From contig CBDDKZ010000005.1 of NCBI GenBank assembly GCA_965230415.1, forward strand, positions 4,278,001-4,342,000: DNA of 64,000 nucleotides. The letters run 5' to 3'. The translations under genes and the position numbers were made by a program. This document shows positions 14,417 through 24,550 of this stretch, piece after piece. Numbering within the stretch: position 1 is the stretch's first letter; each line of letters starts with the position of its first letter. This stretch comes from CBDDKZ01 sp965230415. Its GTDB lineage: Bacteria > Bacteroidota > Bacteroidia > Cytophagales > JAAEPT01. The notes beneath the pieces are model-generated. The model made no database searches and had not been told where the DNA came from. It saw only the letters and a program-made list of their open reading frames with translations.

Positions 14417-15796
14417 CTACTCTTCCTTTTGCCAGAGTTCTTTTTTTCCGGTATTAAAGTCTTTGGTAATAACTGCCCGGTCGTATTCTTGCCCTAAGGC
14501 AGTATAAGCAACGTAGGTAAGCTTGTTCTCTTCGATAGTTATGACCTGGAAAAATTGGGTTTGCTCTGCGGTTTTGTCTGCTTTGTAACCGTCAGATAAA
14601 TAGTTTTTTATATTTTCAGGGTCTAACTGGTATTGCTTTGGGCCACTTACCGATGTGACGTAAACAGTACCCACGCCATTCACTTCATCCTGCTCGGCAC
14701 TTGTAGTAGGAACATGGCCTCTTGCATAAGTATGATCATGTCCATTGAGTACCAGGTCAACGTTGTATTTATCGAGTAGTGGTTTCCAATGTTTTCGGGC
14801 AAACTCGAAGTCACGTCCCTTGGCTGGGGAAAAAACGGAGTGGTGGCAGGTGATTATATGCCACTTTGCCGAAGAGTTTTTTAGTTGCTTTTCAATATAG
14901 CTTGTTTGTTCTTTAAGCTTCTTATTAGAGTTAAGGACAATAATACGAATGTTTTGATAGTCTACGGTATATACAGTCTCATGCAGTTCGGGTTCCATTT
15001 CTTTTTCTATAGGTAGCGTGAATTGCGGCCTCCATTGAATAGAAAGTTTCTTAGATTCTCCTTCGTCGAGTGGCCTGAATTCGTGATTCCCTACAACCGG
15101 AATGGCAGTCCATTGACTATGGATGAAACCTCCGGCCTTGTACCACTCTGCCCATTCGTAATCACGATGAGCTTTATTGATGAGATCTCCTGCATGGATA
15201 ACAAACGAGGCCTCCGGGGCAGTTTGGTAAGCCATGCGAATTACACGTGACCAATGTGCAAGAACATCGTTTTGAGCGTCACCAAAGTAGACGAATTTAG
15301 TCGGGGAATATTCCACTTTTGCGGTACGAAACTGAATCCATTCAGACCAATGATCGCTTCCATTTCCAACGCGATAAGCGTAAATCTTGTCGGGCTTAAG
15401 TCCTTTAAAAATTACACTGTGGTAATTTACAAGTAAGGACGTATTCCCTTTATATTGCCCCAGGTCAAACTGCTCGGTTTGAGCATCGACTGTTTTGGCA
15501 TCATCGGTAAATTTTGAATTTACAGTTGCCTCTGCTATTTGTGCAACTGATTGCTGAATACTTGTGTCTGTACGCCAGGTCACTGCTCTATTTGTAGCCG
15601 GATCGCCATGAAATGTCAATATGATACGGTCCGGATCCTTACTGGGAATCTCCCAATGATGCAAACCTTCGTGATGTTGATGTTGAGCAGCTACCGGAGT
15701 CGTAGTAAAATAGCTTAAGCTAATAATTCCCTGAACAAGGTTTAATAGGTTCAGGTAGCTGAATGTTCTATTTTTTATGGAATGAAAAGTGGCCAT
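14417..15796 (-). CDS. Purple-acid-phosphatase-like metallophosphoesterase
   Basis: 459 residues, exported (N-terminal hydrophobic segment ending AAQ). An N-terminal fibronectin-like domain (DRIILTFHGDPATNRAVTWRTD) precedes a calcineurin-like dinuclear-metal domain with motifs FGDAQND, AGDLIN, GNHEFR, CHHSVF and NGHDHTYARG. The family hydrolyses phosphomonoesters, at the periplasm or cell surface here. It lies alone and converges on the SPFH operon. Confidence 0.9.
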   Translation of the reverse strand: MATFHSIKNRTFSYLNLLNLVQGIISLSYFTTTPVAAQHQHHEGLHHWEIPSKDPDRIILTFHGDPATNRAVTWRTDTSIQQSVAQIAEATVNSKFTDDAKTVDAQTEQFDLGQYKGNTSLLVNYHSVIFKGLKPDKIYAYRVGNGSDHWSEWIQFRTAKVEYSPTKFVYFGDAQNDVLAHWSRVIRMAYQTAPEASFVIHAGDLINKAHRDYEWAEWYKAGGFIHSQWTAIPVVGNHEFRPLDEGESKKLSIQWRPQFTLPIEKEMEPELHETVYTVDYQNIRIIVLNSNKKLKEQTSYIEKQLKNSSAKWHIITCHHSVFSPAKGRDFEFARKHWKPLLDKYNVDLVLNGHDHTYARGHVPTTSAEQDEVNGVGTVYVTSVSGPKQYQLDPENIKNYLSDGYKADKTAEQTQFFQVITIEENKLTYVAYTALGQEYDRAVITKDFNTGKKELWQKEE

Positions 15797-16297
15797 GTTT
15801 TCAGTTTTTTATTGACATATTGTTAGTTAACAAATGCAAGCCAAAATATCGCTTTATTCTTAGAGTTATGTGAGTTACTCGTCATGATTATATTAAAACA
15901 ATTTATTCTATTCCTATCGTTGTTGTAATAATAATGATAACAAAAAGTGATTTTTCATTCCCTAAGAATTGGTGATGTTAGAACTTTCAATCCTGTTAGA
16001 ACCAGAATAGTGAGTGTTTGAATTTTCCATGTGTGTACTGCACACTTATGACCAACATAAGAACTTATAAAAAAAACAGGAGCATACGAAGATACTTCGC
16101 GAGCGTTGAGAATGACGAAATGCAGTGGTGAGGCGGGCCAGGCCAGGTTAGGAACAGCTTAATTCAGTCTCGTCGCAATTGCAATATTGCAAAAGTAAAC
16201 ATTCAAGGTCGATAATGATCAACCCTGAATGTATGTTGGTGCTTAGTATATATAAGGTGTTATTTTGATTTTGTTAAGCACATGTAGTTTAGCATGC
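15797..16297. other. Intergenic, no gene seen
   Basis: About 500 bp upstream of the phosphatase gene and downstream of the beta-helix gene. AT-rich on both sides of a more GC-rich stretch near 16130. No open frame, structured RNA or repeat stands out. Confidence 0.5.
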
Positions 16298-18004
16298 TTA
16301 ATGAGTTATACTCATCTTTTTAGTGATTGAGGTACTATTGTTAAGCTGTAGTCTCAGGTAAAATAACTTACTGCTTTCGCCGGCAGGTATGTTCCATTGT
16401 TTTACATGCTGTCCGGAAGCAAGGGAATTGTCGATTAATGTTTCGACAGTACGGCCCCATACGTCAAGGATTTCCAGTTTTACCTGCGCTTCGTTTTGTA
16501 ATTCAAAATGGATCCGGGTATCCTGACTAAATGGATTAGGGTAATTGGATAAATTAGTTCCCAAATCGCTGTCACGACCATTTACATTCCATATTCCGGT
16601 TAAGGTGCTGTACTCATAAGCACCAATGTCCGTTACGCCGGCAACCGGACGTGTGTGACCATCATAATCTTTTTGACCGTATTGGTTATATGTGGTGTCC
16701 ATACCTGTGAGATCTGTTCCCATGTCAATAGCCGGACTATTGGCTAAAAGTGAGTATATTCCATTATTAGGATCAGAAAATAAGGGGTCCTGGCCGGTAA
16801 TAGAGTGAGCTCCCATGGTGAATCCGCTGATATCCTGTGCATTATTAAAGTACAGGTTGTAGTCTGCTTCCACTAAATTACCTTGTGTTGTGTGGTTCAT
16901 GCTTCGAAGCCCGGTTCCGGATGTTGTATTTGCAATAATAGAATTGTAAACACGAACAGGTTGATAGGGTAATCCCTCTTTAAATGTACCATCATTTTCC
17001 GTGAAGCGCATATTAATTCCCTGGTCGTAACCACCCAGAATAACACCGTTGTAGAAATTCAGTCCGGCGCCATAAGAAACTTTTACGCCGGGGTTTGTAT
17101 CATCTGGGTGAAAACCGTTGTTTGCGAATAGGCAGTTAATGGCAGTAATGGTTTTTTCTGCATAGTTATCACCTTCTCTGCGCCAAACTTTAAGGCCGGA
17201 TGCACTGTTGTCGTAGGCTTTGCAATTAACCATTATGGCATTACAATTCAGGTCAAAGCCGTCTTCTGCGTTGTCCCATGTCGAACAGTTAATTAAAGTG
17301 ATATTTTCGCCACCGTAGCTATGAAAACCATCGGCATCACTGTTGTCGGGTGTGCGGTCATCATCTACGCGGTAAGCATCGACATTTTCGATCCATAAAT
17401 TCCGGCATGGATCTCCGGTAGCGGCACTGGCGGAACCTCTCATCTGAAAACCGTTTTTTGTAAGGTCGTGCATCGAAATGTTTTTGAATTCGCTGTCGCG
17501 CAATCCACTAAGTCGCGGCCCATGATCGGTACCGTCTATTTCAATATTATGTAGTTTTAATCCTGTGTTGTTACCAAGGGCAACATAACTGTACTCGTGC
17601 CCTCTGATAAGCATTGGCCCATAAATTGATATGTGAGAGGCGTCTTCCAGTATGCGAATGGCAAATTGTGTCGGAAGAATAGCGACGTCACTGATGATCG
17701 TTTCGCCAGGCCAGGCTTGTACAACAATAGGAGCCTCTGCTGTACCACTACTGGTACTATAAAAACGCATTTCACCATAAGAACTGGCTTGTCGCAAAAT
17801 TACCGTGTCTCCCGGTTGAAGGTTACGCTGAAACCAGTCGTGCTGTAAATTTGCTTTGGGTTGTTCCATCGTTCCGGGCCAGCTGTTATTCGAGCCGTTG
17901 CCGAATTTGCCGTCTTTGTCCACATAATAAACAGTAGCCAGCAATGGAATAACCTGAAATAGTAGGATGATCAGAAGTAATAAAGTCAAGTTGAGATTTC
18001 TCAT
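16298..18004 (-). CDS. Secreted right-handed beta-helix protein with T9SS sorting domain
   Basis: 568 residues. Signal peptide MRNLNLTLLLLIILLFQVIPLLA, then a polysaccharide-lyase-like opening (VYYVDKDGKFGNGSNNSWPG...DTVILRQ), parallel beta-helix repeats (about 100-440; e.g. NITLINCSTWDNAEDGFDL, IMVNCKAYDNSASGLKVW), and a type A T9SS tail (NYPNPFSQDTRIHFEL...GRTVETLI...LFYLRLQ). Probably cell-surface attachment to, or cleavage of, polysaccharide. The catalytic family cannot be fixed. Confidence 0.88.
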   Translation of the reverse strand: MRNLNLTLLLLIILLFQVIPLLATVYYVDKDGKFGNGSNNSWPGTMEQPKANLQHDWFQRNLQPGDTVILRQASSYGEMRFYSTSSGTAEAPIVVQAWPGETIISDVAILPTQFAIRILEDASHISIYGPMLIRGHEYSYVALGNNTGLKLHNIEIDGTDHGPRLSGLRDSEFKNISMHDLTKNGFQMRGSASAATGDPCRNLWIENVDAYRVDDDRTPDNSDADGFHSYGGENITLINCSTWDNAEDGFDLNCNAIMVNCKAYDNSASGLKVWRREGDNYAEKTITAINCLFANNGFHPDDTNPGVKVSYGAGLNFYNGVILGGYDQGINMRFTENDGTFKEGLPYQPVRVYNSIIANTTSGTGLRSMNHTTQGNLVEADYNLYFNNAQDISGFTMGAHSITGQDPLFSDPNNGIYSLLANSPAIDMGTDLTGMDTTYNQYGQKDYDGHTRPVAGVTDIGAYEYSTLTGIWNVNGRDSDLGTNLSNYPNPFSQDTRIHFELQNEAQVKLEILDVWGRTVETLIDNSLASGQHVKQWNIPAGESSKLFYLRLQLNNSTSITKKMSITH

Positions 18005-18577
18005 AAGTTTGTTTTTTGGTTTAACATTGATTTTTCGACCGTTAACCTTTTGACAGAATCAATACACATGCTATACAATATCCTGTAGTTCATACGGGTG
18101 CAGGGTAATTGCATGGACATAACTTTAGTGTTATGACAGCGGGAAGCATTTCAAATTCCTAAGATTACAGAGTCAAATAAATTGGTTGTAAAACATACAT
18201 GTGCTTTTTTATACGGTTTAAGGTAAGGTAGCTCTAAAACCTGATGGGTTTATATAGGCAGATCATGTACGTGTTCTAATTAATATAATTAATCTCATTG
18301 AGAAATACATTTTTACTCGTTGGAATGCATTTTTCTGTCGTTGAGTACGGCGCTTATTGGTATAATAAACACATGTGTATGGAAGAAAACTTAAATGTGT
18401 ATTTCCGGATTGTGTTCCATGAGGTAAAAATTAGTTGATGCGATAACCAATTTTTTGTACTTCAGATTAAGAATTGTTACATGAATAATCCTACCTGTTT
18501 TGGCGTTCCCTTCACAGACAGAAGTTCCGGTTTTGAATTTCATAATCCAAACTAAGGTGAAATCCGTAAGTATCTCC
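18005..18577. other. Divergent intergenic region
   Basis: About 570 bp between the beta-helix gene and the ankyrin gene. It has an imperfect direct repeat near 18302-18350 (ACATTTTTACTCGTTG and GCATTTTTCTGTCGTTG, about 25 bp apart) that may be a regulatory element. No further gene is supported. Confidence 0.4.
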
Positions 18578-20461
18578 ATGAAATGTATGCTGCCCTTACT
18601 GCTTAATCTGCTGCTGCTGACAACAGGAATTGCTCAGGATGTTGAAGCAGTAGAAAAAAGGATTTGTGACAAACTGATTTACTCCAAAAATTATACACTC
18701 GATGAAGTGAAACAATTCATTGAAATGGGAGGCGATGTGCATTGTGAGTGCTATTATTCCAATACATATACTTATAGCAAAGGGCAAATGGTCGCTCAGG
18801 CCGTGGTGTTTACATTTATGCCGGTGATACCAATCAAAAGGAGCCGTTCTGTAAGTTATTACATTACCTTGATGGAAGCAGCAGTACGAAATAAAGACGC
18901 TGCGCTTATTGATTACCTGCGCGCACAAGGCTTGTCCATAAACACTAAAAATTATGCAGGCCAGCATTTTTTAACCGAAGCAGTTCGGGAACTCAACTAT
19001 TTCAACCGAAAAGAGGCCAATCGTTATTCAAAAATTGACTTTTTGATCAGGCATGGCGCTGACCCTTCTTTGGCGTCCATGCGCTTTGAAGATCATATAC
19101 CTACCATCAGGGCCTTAAAAAAGCGCGGGTTTAATATAAATACGCTCGACTATCATTCTTTTTATGATTCTGAAACAAAAACGCAACAGTTAATTGAAAT
19201 GGGTTACGACGTGCATAAAGCCGAATTAAGCAGCTATCAGGTAGAACAGCTGCTTAAAAACAAAAGTCGCATAAGGCTTATGTACAAACAGGGCTTCGAT
19301 TTGCATGAAAACCGATTGATAGATATCGCACGTCAGAACGAAAACTGGTCCATGGTAAACTGGTTACTCGATCTTGGAATCAATCCCAATGCGGCGGACC
19401 TGCATGACCGGGAGCTGATCTATTTTGCTACCGCAAAGAAGGATACCGCACTTGTAAAGAAGCTTATTGCTTTGGGCGCACATTACACACCCGAAGATTT
19501 GGAATCTGATTATACCTTGCTATCCAGTGCAGCGGCTGTAAACAGTATAACGTTGGTCAGGTATTACCTCGAATTGGGGCTCGACCCGGCTTACCCCTCA
19601 CAAAACAAACAGTACCGGCCTATTGTGAAAGCATTTGAGCACAACAACCAGGAAATGATTGATTTACTGGTCCAATATGGAGCCAGTATTAGCAGCGTGG
19701 TGAAGGGTAAATACGATTACCGCTATTTCGCGGAGCAAGACAGCAACCACCGGCAACTAAAAAAGTGGCTTTCAATGGGTTTGAAATTAGAAGAGATGAC
19801 CGGGTGGTATGGCACCTACGTGCACGAAGCCATCGAAAAAAACAATAGAAGCCTATTCGATGCCATGTGGCCTTACATCAATGACTTTGATATGATAGGT
19901 CGCAAGAATCAAACATTATTTAATGTGGCCGTCGAACAGAATAACACCACGCTGGCACTACGTCTGCTGAAAGAAAATGTAGCTATTGACCATGTCGATG
20001 AATCGTATTCAAAGACCCCGTTACGCTGGGCGATCAGGCATAAAAATGATACGCTAATAGATACCCTGTTGTCGCGTAAGCCGGTATTATATGCCAAATC
20101 TAAATTTGGCCACGTACTATACAAGGCCATATACGATTACGACAAGATACTGCTATTGAAGTTTGTGAAATATGGCTACCGACCCGACGAGTGGCAAATG
20201 GAGCAGCTCTTGAGAAAAGCCGATGCTCCTTTTATTGACGAAATGATAGATGCGGGTTTTAAGCCGGAAATACAAACTATGACCTGGTTAATCAAACGGC
20301 AGGCATACGCGGTAGTGAAAAAGGCACTTGAGAACGGTTACGACGTGAATTTAAGACAGAACAGCCACCCTTATCAAAATGCCTATAAATACGCCAGGTC
20401 GAAGGGGGCTCCAAAAGAGGTGTTGGCATTGTTGAAACCACCGAAGAAAAAAAAGAAGTAA
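18578..20461 (+). CDS. Exported ankyrin-repeat protein
   Basis: Start at 18578 (MKCMLPLLLNLLLLTTGIAQ, a signal peptide) rather than the 78-bp-longer frame. About 627 residues of degenerate ankyrin repeats follow: DAALIDYLRAQGLSINTKNYAGQ, DTALVKKLIALGAHYTPEDLE, NQEMIDLLVQYGASI, NDTLIDTLLSRKPV. The tail is lysine-rich (PPKKKKK). Periplasmic protein-interaction role likely; partner unknown. No enzymatic domain. Confidence 0.85.
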   Translation: MKCMLPLLLNLLLLTTGIAQDVEAVEKRICDKLIYSKNYTLDEVKQFIEMGGDVHCECYYSNTYTYSKGQMVAQAVVFTFMPVIPIKRSRSVSYYITLMEAAVRNKDAALIDYLRAQGLSINTKNYAGQHFLTEAVRELNYFNRKEANRYSKIDFLIRHGADPSLASMRFEDHIPTIRALKKRGFNINTLDYHSFYDSETKTQQLIEMGYDVHKAELSSYQVEQLLKNKSRIRLMYKQGFDLHENRLIDIARQNENWSMVNWLLDLGINPNAADLHDRELIYFATAKKDTALVKKLIALGAHYTPEDLESDYTLLSSAAAVNSITLVRYYLELGLDPAYPSQNKQYRPIVKAFEHNNQEMIDLLVQYGASISSVVKGKYDYRYFAEQDSNHRQLKKWLSMGLKLEEMTGWYGTYVHEAIEKNNRSLFDAMWPYINDFDMIGRKNQTLFNVAVEQNNTTLALRLLKENVAIDHVDESYSKTPLRWAIRHKNDTLIDTLLSRKPVLYAKSKFGHVLYKAIYDYDKILLLKFVKYGYRPDEWQMEQLLRKADAPFIDEMIDAGFKPEIQTMTWLIKRQAYAVVKKALENGYDVNLRQNSHPYQNAYKYARSKGAPKEVLALLKPPKKKKK

Positions 20462-20609
20462 TCCAGGCACTAACAGGTGAAAATTTAGGGCTAATAAAAA
20501 GGTAAGGAATAGGCGTTATTCACAACAATCAAGTTTGCGAACGATCTATGAGCGCTTACTGTTAGTCATATACACTTTGTGTTAAAATCCACTTGAAAAA
20601 ACGAAGTAA

Positions 20610-21281
20610 ATGGACGAAAAAATGCGTAAGCAATTAGGGATAGATGAGCAAAAACCTAATGATTGGTTTGAGACGCTTTATGCCAAAACGAGTAGGGCAG
20701 GAGAAGGGGTTCCATGGGCAAATATGGCTACACATCCTTTGTTTAAAAGCTGGTTGAATGAAAATGAAATAAGAGGTAGGGGGAAAACGGCTCTGGTAGT
20801 TGGATGTGGTTTGGGTGATGATGCCATTGAATTAGAGACCAGGGGTTTTGATGTAACGGCCTTTGATGTTTCTGCAAGTGCCATTGAACTTTGTAAGACC
20901 AGATTCCCGGAATCTGAGGTGGAATTTGTTCAGGCCGATTTGATCAAAGGAGTTTCGGGGTGGTATAGAAAGTTTGATTTGGTATTGGAAATATTTACTA
21001 TTCAGGCGCTTCCACCGAAATACGAAAAAAAGGTGATTCAAAATATAGCGGATTTCGTTGCAGAAGATGGGCGATTGCTACTCATAACAGAGATTCAGCA
21101 AAACAAAAGAAGCTATGAAAATGGTCCGCCATGGTTATTAAATGATGACTACGTTCAATCTTTTGAAACTGCGGACCTCCGTCATATAAGTCAGATTAAG
21201 AGTCAAAATACGGAGATGGGCGATGAAATTCATCTTTGCGAATTTGAAAGAAATAAGGCAGTTCCTGGTCAGCTCTCATAA
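20610..21281 (+). CDS. Class I SAM-dependent methyltransferase
   Basis: 223 residues. Motif I is ALVVGCGLGDDAIELETRGFDVTAFDVS, followed by an acidic post-I loop and FDLVLEIFTIQALPP. The opening DWFETLYAKTSRAGEGVPWANMATHP resembles the thiopurine/TehB-like methyltransferase group with a bound small substrate. Substrate unknown. Stand-alone gene between the ankyrin and TetR genes. Confidence 0.88.
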   Translation: MDEKMRKQLGIDEQKPNDWFETLYAKTSRAGEGVPWANMATHPLFKSWLNENEIRGRGKTALVVGCGLGDDAIELETRGFDVTAFDVSASAIELCKTRFPESEVEFVQADLIKGVSGWYRKFDLVLEIFTIQALPPKYEKKVIQNIADFVAEDGRLLLITEIQQNKRSYENGPPWLLNDDYVQSFETADLRHISQIKSQNTEMGDEIHLCEFERNKAVPGQLS

Positions 21282-21377
21282 AATACCTTGTTAAATGGTC
21301 TTGTGCATTTAATGGAACTATGGCAACTTTATACAATCAAATTTTGTTACTTTGTGCAATTGCATTTGTTCGTTTAA

Positions 21378-21968
21378 ATGAAAAAGGCAGCAGCGACACG
21401 TCTTACAATACTACAGAAAGCATTTGACCTCATCTATAGAAAAGGGTACCAGGCCACAAGTATTGACGATATAATAGCGACCACACAGGTCACAAAAGGT
21501 GCATTTTATTACCATTTCAAATCTAAAGACGAAATGGGCTTAGCTATTATAGATGAAATTCTAAAACCTACACTAACAGAAAGCTTTATTAAGCCTTTAG
21601 AAAACAAATCGAATCCATTGGAGGCTATTTATAATCTGATGCACGATTTGTTAATGAACAATAAATTCATGAAAGTGGCGTATGGTTGTCCTGCTTCTAA
21701 TTTTGCGCAGGAGATGACGCCTTGGCAAGCAGATTTTAAGCGTGCCATTAATAAGCTCACTCAACAATGGACTCATGTCTTAGTAGACATTATTGAGCAA
21801 GGAATAAAGAGCGGGACGATTAAAAAAGAAGTGGATGCTTATCAGGTAACATTATTCATAATGTCGGGCTATTGGGGAATACGCAATTTTGGAAAACTGG
21901 CTAATGATAGAAGCGCGTATCTTCCTTATTTAGAAGAGCTTAAAAGATATCTTGAAACGCTGAGGTAA
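21378..21968 (+). CDS. TetR-family transcriptional repressor
   Basis: 196 residues. N-terminal helix-turn-helix RLTILQKAFDLIYRKGYQATSIDDIIATTQVTKGAFYYHFKSKDEMG is canonical TetR; a helical ligand-binding domain follows. Downstream, a perfect palindrome (21980-22005) lies between it and two small membrane-protein genes, the probable regulated operon. Confidence 0.93.
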   Translation: MKKAAATRLTILQKAFDLIYRKGYQATSIDDIIATTQVTKGAFYYHFKSKDEMGLAIIDEILKPTLTESFIKPLENKSNPLEAIYNLMHDLLMNNKFMKVAYGCPASNFAQEMTPWQADFKRAINKLTQQWTHVLVDIIEQGIKSGTIKKEVDAYQVTLFIMSGYWGIRNFGKLANDRSAYLPYLEELKRYLETLR

Positions 21969-21979
21969 TTTTTTTGAGC

Positions 21980-22005
21980 AAAAACATACTAATTAGTATG
22001 TTTTT
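21980..22005. promoter_or_regulatory. Palindromic TetR-type operator
   Basis: ACATACTAATTAGTATGT flanked by A4 and T4, a perfect palindrome 11 bp after the TetR stop and 25 bp before the next gene. Likely bound by the upstream TetR regulator. Confidence 0.8.
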
Positions 22006-22029
22006 GTATTATTTTTACAAAAAAAACAG

Positions 22030-22494
22030 ATGTACACTACGCTATTAACTTTGCACACGCTTATTAGATGGCTCGTATTGATTTCATTGATATATGCCAT
22101 ATTTAGTGCCTCAAGGGGGTATTTTAAAAATAAATTGTTCTCTAAATCGGTAAACGCCATTCGGCATTGGACAGCTACAATTGCGCATGTGCAATTGGTG
22201 ATTGGGGTCATTCTTTATACACAAAGCCCTGTCGTGAATTACTTTTGGACAGGTTCAGCAACCAGGTTGCCTCATTTGGAAGTAAGCTTCTACGGTTTTG
22301 TACATATCCTGTTTATGTTGACGGCCATCATCGTATTGACAATAGGCTCCGCCCGGGCTAAGCGAAGGCCGACTGATAAGCAGAAATATAAAACCATGTT
22401 CATATGGTTTTCTGTAGCTCTAATACTCATTTTTATGGCTATTCCATGGCCATTTTCTCCCTTTTCTAACAGGCCTTATTTCAGAACATTTTAA
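22030..22494 (+). CDS. Four-helix membrane protein
   Basis: 154 residues with four hydrophobic helices (about 10-30, 50-70, 88-110, 122-142). Histidines in TLHTLIRW, IRHWTATIAHVQLVIG and FVHILFM are in positions reminiscent of cytochrome-b/CopD-like proteins, so heme binding is possible. It is followed 2 bp later by the DUF3817 gene; both probably belong to the TetR-controlled operon. Confidence 0.75.
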   Translation: MYTTLLTLHTLIRWLVLISLIYAIFSASRGYFKNKLFSKSVNAIRHWTATIAHVQLVIGVILYTQSPVVNYFWTGSATRLPHLEVSFYGFVHILFMLTAIIVLTIGSARAKRRPTDKQKYKTMFIWFSVALILIFMAIPWPFSPFSNRPYFRTF

Positions 22495-22496
22495 GC

Positions 22497-22808
22497 ATGA
22501 AAAAGTATTTCACAACATCAATTGGGCGTTTACGACTACTGGCCTTTCTGGAAGGTGTTTCTTTACTCTTTCTGGTCTTTATAGCTGTACCGCTAAAATA
22601 TTATGGGGGAAATCCTTTATTGGTCAAATCTATAGGACCTATACATGGCACTTTGTTTCTACTTTTTGTATTTAATGCGTTGCATATTGGTGTGGAACAA
22701 AAGTGGTCATTTAGAGAAATAACATGGAAAGTGATTGTTGCCTGTTTCATCCCATTTGGTACGTTCTATATAGACTATAAAATACTTCGTTTCATAAAAA
22801 ATGAATAA
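22497..22808 (+). CDS. DUF3817 family membrane protein
   Basis: 103 residues with three hydrophobic helices and the DUF3817 pattern: GRLRLLAFLEGVSLLFLVFIAVPLKYYGGNP, then KSIGPIHGTLFLLFV and a C-terminal FIPFGTFYIDYKIL. Integral membrane protein of unknown biochemical role, often found near redox or stress regulators. Two bp after the preceding gene. Confidence 0.88.
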   Translation: MKKYFTTSIGRLRLLAFLEGVSLLFLVFIAVPLKYYGGNPLLVKSIGPIHGTLFLLFVFNALHIGVEQKWSFREITWKVIVACFIPFGTFYIDYKILRFIKNE

Positions 22809-23011
22809 ATTCTAACGCGGCGAAAACCAATGAACTGGAATTGACTGCCAGAATGGTACAATAACAGAAAACATGAAAGCATACAAAACACGGAGGTCAA
22901 TGCTTTCAGGTGTAGATTTCATCCATTTTGTGAAGGTCTAATGCTGTCAGATACCGAGGCGTTTTTTTGTTCATGGCGATTGCGTAACTTATAAGGCCTA
23001 ATAAATAGGAC

Positions 23012-23824
23012 GTGAAAGAGCTTGAGTCGATAAAAAACAGCTATAAACCTATTCAGCCAGCGGTAAAGGGCGGTAGTGGTGCTATCCATTATCAGGAAGT
23101 GCGACCGGCAAAGTCCCTGGAAAATTTCGTTTATTGCTTTTGGCAACTGAAAACACCAAAACAACTGGAACAGGCCTTTAGTTATCGCGTGGTATCTGAT
23201 GGCTGTATTGATATTTTTTTTGACCACAATCAACCGCGCGATAATTTTGTCATGGGCTTTTGTAGAAAATATACGGAGTTCCCCATAGGCGTATCTTTTG
23301 ACTATATAGGCATTCGATTCCTGCCAGCTGCCTTTCCGCTGCTGTTCAACGTGGACGCCAAAACCCTCAGCAATCAATCGCAAGAGTTAAAAAATGTTTT
23401 AACCGACCTTTCACGTTGGATTACCACTAAAATTAAACCACAGGATTCCTTTAGCAATATAACAAAACAACTAAACGCCAGGTTAATGGCGTTCACTGAT
23501 CAACAAGCTTTTCGATTTGATCACCGTTTTTTTAATGCACTCAATCTGATTTTTCAAAAAAATGGCTTCCTGGACACTGAAAAAGAGTTAAATACGGGGT
23601 TAAGCCCTCGCCAACTACGCAGAATATTTAACTTTTACATTGGTACTACGGCAAAATCCTTTAGTAACGTGGTGCGTTTTCAGTACATTCTAAATTCCAA
23701 ACCTTCCAAACAAAGCCTTAAGGAAAACAAACTCTATTATGATGTGGGCTTTTTTGACCAGGCACATTTTATTAAAAACTTCAAGACCTTCTATGGTGTA
23801 ACGCCTTCGGAAGCCTTCCGTTAG
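23012..23824 (+). CDS. AraC-family transcriptional regulator
   Basis: 270 residues from a GTG start. N-terminal DUF6597-type ligand domain (YCFWQLKTPKQ...GCIDIFFD), C-terminal AraC helix-turn-helix (LNTGLSPRQLRRIFNFYIGTTAKSFSNVVRFQ ... YYDVGFFDQAHFIKNFKTFYGVTPSEAFR). It sits 70 bp upstream of a VOC-family gene, the same pairing repeated with the AraC/VOC genes at 24551-25941. Likely regulates that neighbour. Confidence 0.92.
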   Translation: MKELESIKNSYKPIQPAVKGGSGAIHYQEVRPAKSLENFVYCFWQLKTPKQLEQAFSYRVVSDGCIDIFFDHNQPRDNFVMGFCRKYTEFPIGVSFDYIGIRFLPAAFPLLFNVDAKTLSNQSQELKNVLTDLSRWITTKIKPQDSFSNITKQLNARLMAFTDQQAFRFDHRFFNALNLIFQKNGFLDTEKELNTGLSPRQLRRIFNFYIGTTAKSFSNVVRFQYILNSKPSKQSLKENKLYYDVGFFDQAHFIKNFKTFYGVTPSEAFR

Positions 23825-23894
23825 ACTTTGTCCGATTTTTACAATTCATGCCCGGTATTCCCATCTAAATTTGCTTCAACAAAATTAGTGGAAT

Positions 23895-24344
23895 ATGAAA
23901 ACTTTATTATTAATCGCATTTGCGCTGATCGTCGGGTGGACAAATGCACAAACAGTAAATAACATGAAACTAAACGCAGGCATCATCACCGAAAAACTCA
24001 ACGAAACCAAAGCATTTTATACCGAAGTATTGGGTTTTGGCGTGAGCTTTGAGAACGATTTTTACCTTTTAATGCACACACCAGACAAGTCTGCCGAAAT
24101 AAGCTTCCTGCAAGCAAATCATCCCAGTCAGAAGGCAATTTTTCAATCGGTCTTCTCAGGGAGAGGTGCTTATTTGACCATTGAAGTGGAAGAGGTGGAT
24201 CAGGTTTACGAAGCAATTAAAAGCAAAAATGTGCCCATAGCAATCGAAATAAGGGATGAACCCTGGGGCGACAGGCACTTCGCCATCGTAGATCCAAATG
24301 GAATTGGGATTGACATCGTGACTTACACCAAACCTTCCGAATAA
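23895..24344 (+). CDS. Exported VOC (glyoxalase/bleomycin-resistance fold) protein
   Basis: 149 residues with a signal-like N-terminus (MKTLLLIAFALIVGWTNAQ) and one VOC fold: KLNAGIITEKLNETKAFYTEVLGF ... YLLMHTPDKSAEISFL ... EPWGDRHFAIVDPNGIGIDIV. The metal-ligand set is incomplete, so it may bind rather than transform ligand. Paired with the upstream AraC gene. Confidence 0.85.
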   Translation: MKTLLLIAFALIVGWTNAQTVNNMKLNAGIITEKLNETKAFYTEVLGFGVSFENDFYLLMHTPDKSAEISFLQANHPSQKAIFQSVFSGRGAYLTIEVEEVDQVYEAIKSKNVPIAIEIRDEPWGDRHFAIVDPNGIGIDIVTYTKPSE

Positions 24345-24368
24345 AGCTATCCAAAGTTTACAGAAAAG

Positions 24369-24393
24369 AGTCTGTCTTCGGCAGACTTTTTTT
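24369..24393 (+). terminator. Rho-independent terminator
   Basis: AGTCTG-TCTTCGG-CAGACT followed by seven T residues, 25 bp after the VOC gene. Confidence 0.88.
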
Positions 24394-24550
24394 ATTAACA
24401 GCTTACGATAAATTTGATGAAAATCAGTCTTGTTTTAAGAAGGAATGATTACGGAATTAGTTGATGTACTAGGGCAATATTCCATATATTAGCGTATTAT
24501 TTATTTTGTGCAATACAACATAGTTTGTGTCACAATAAAAACTGGTTTTT

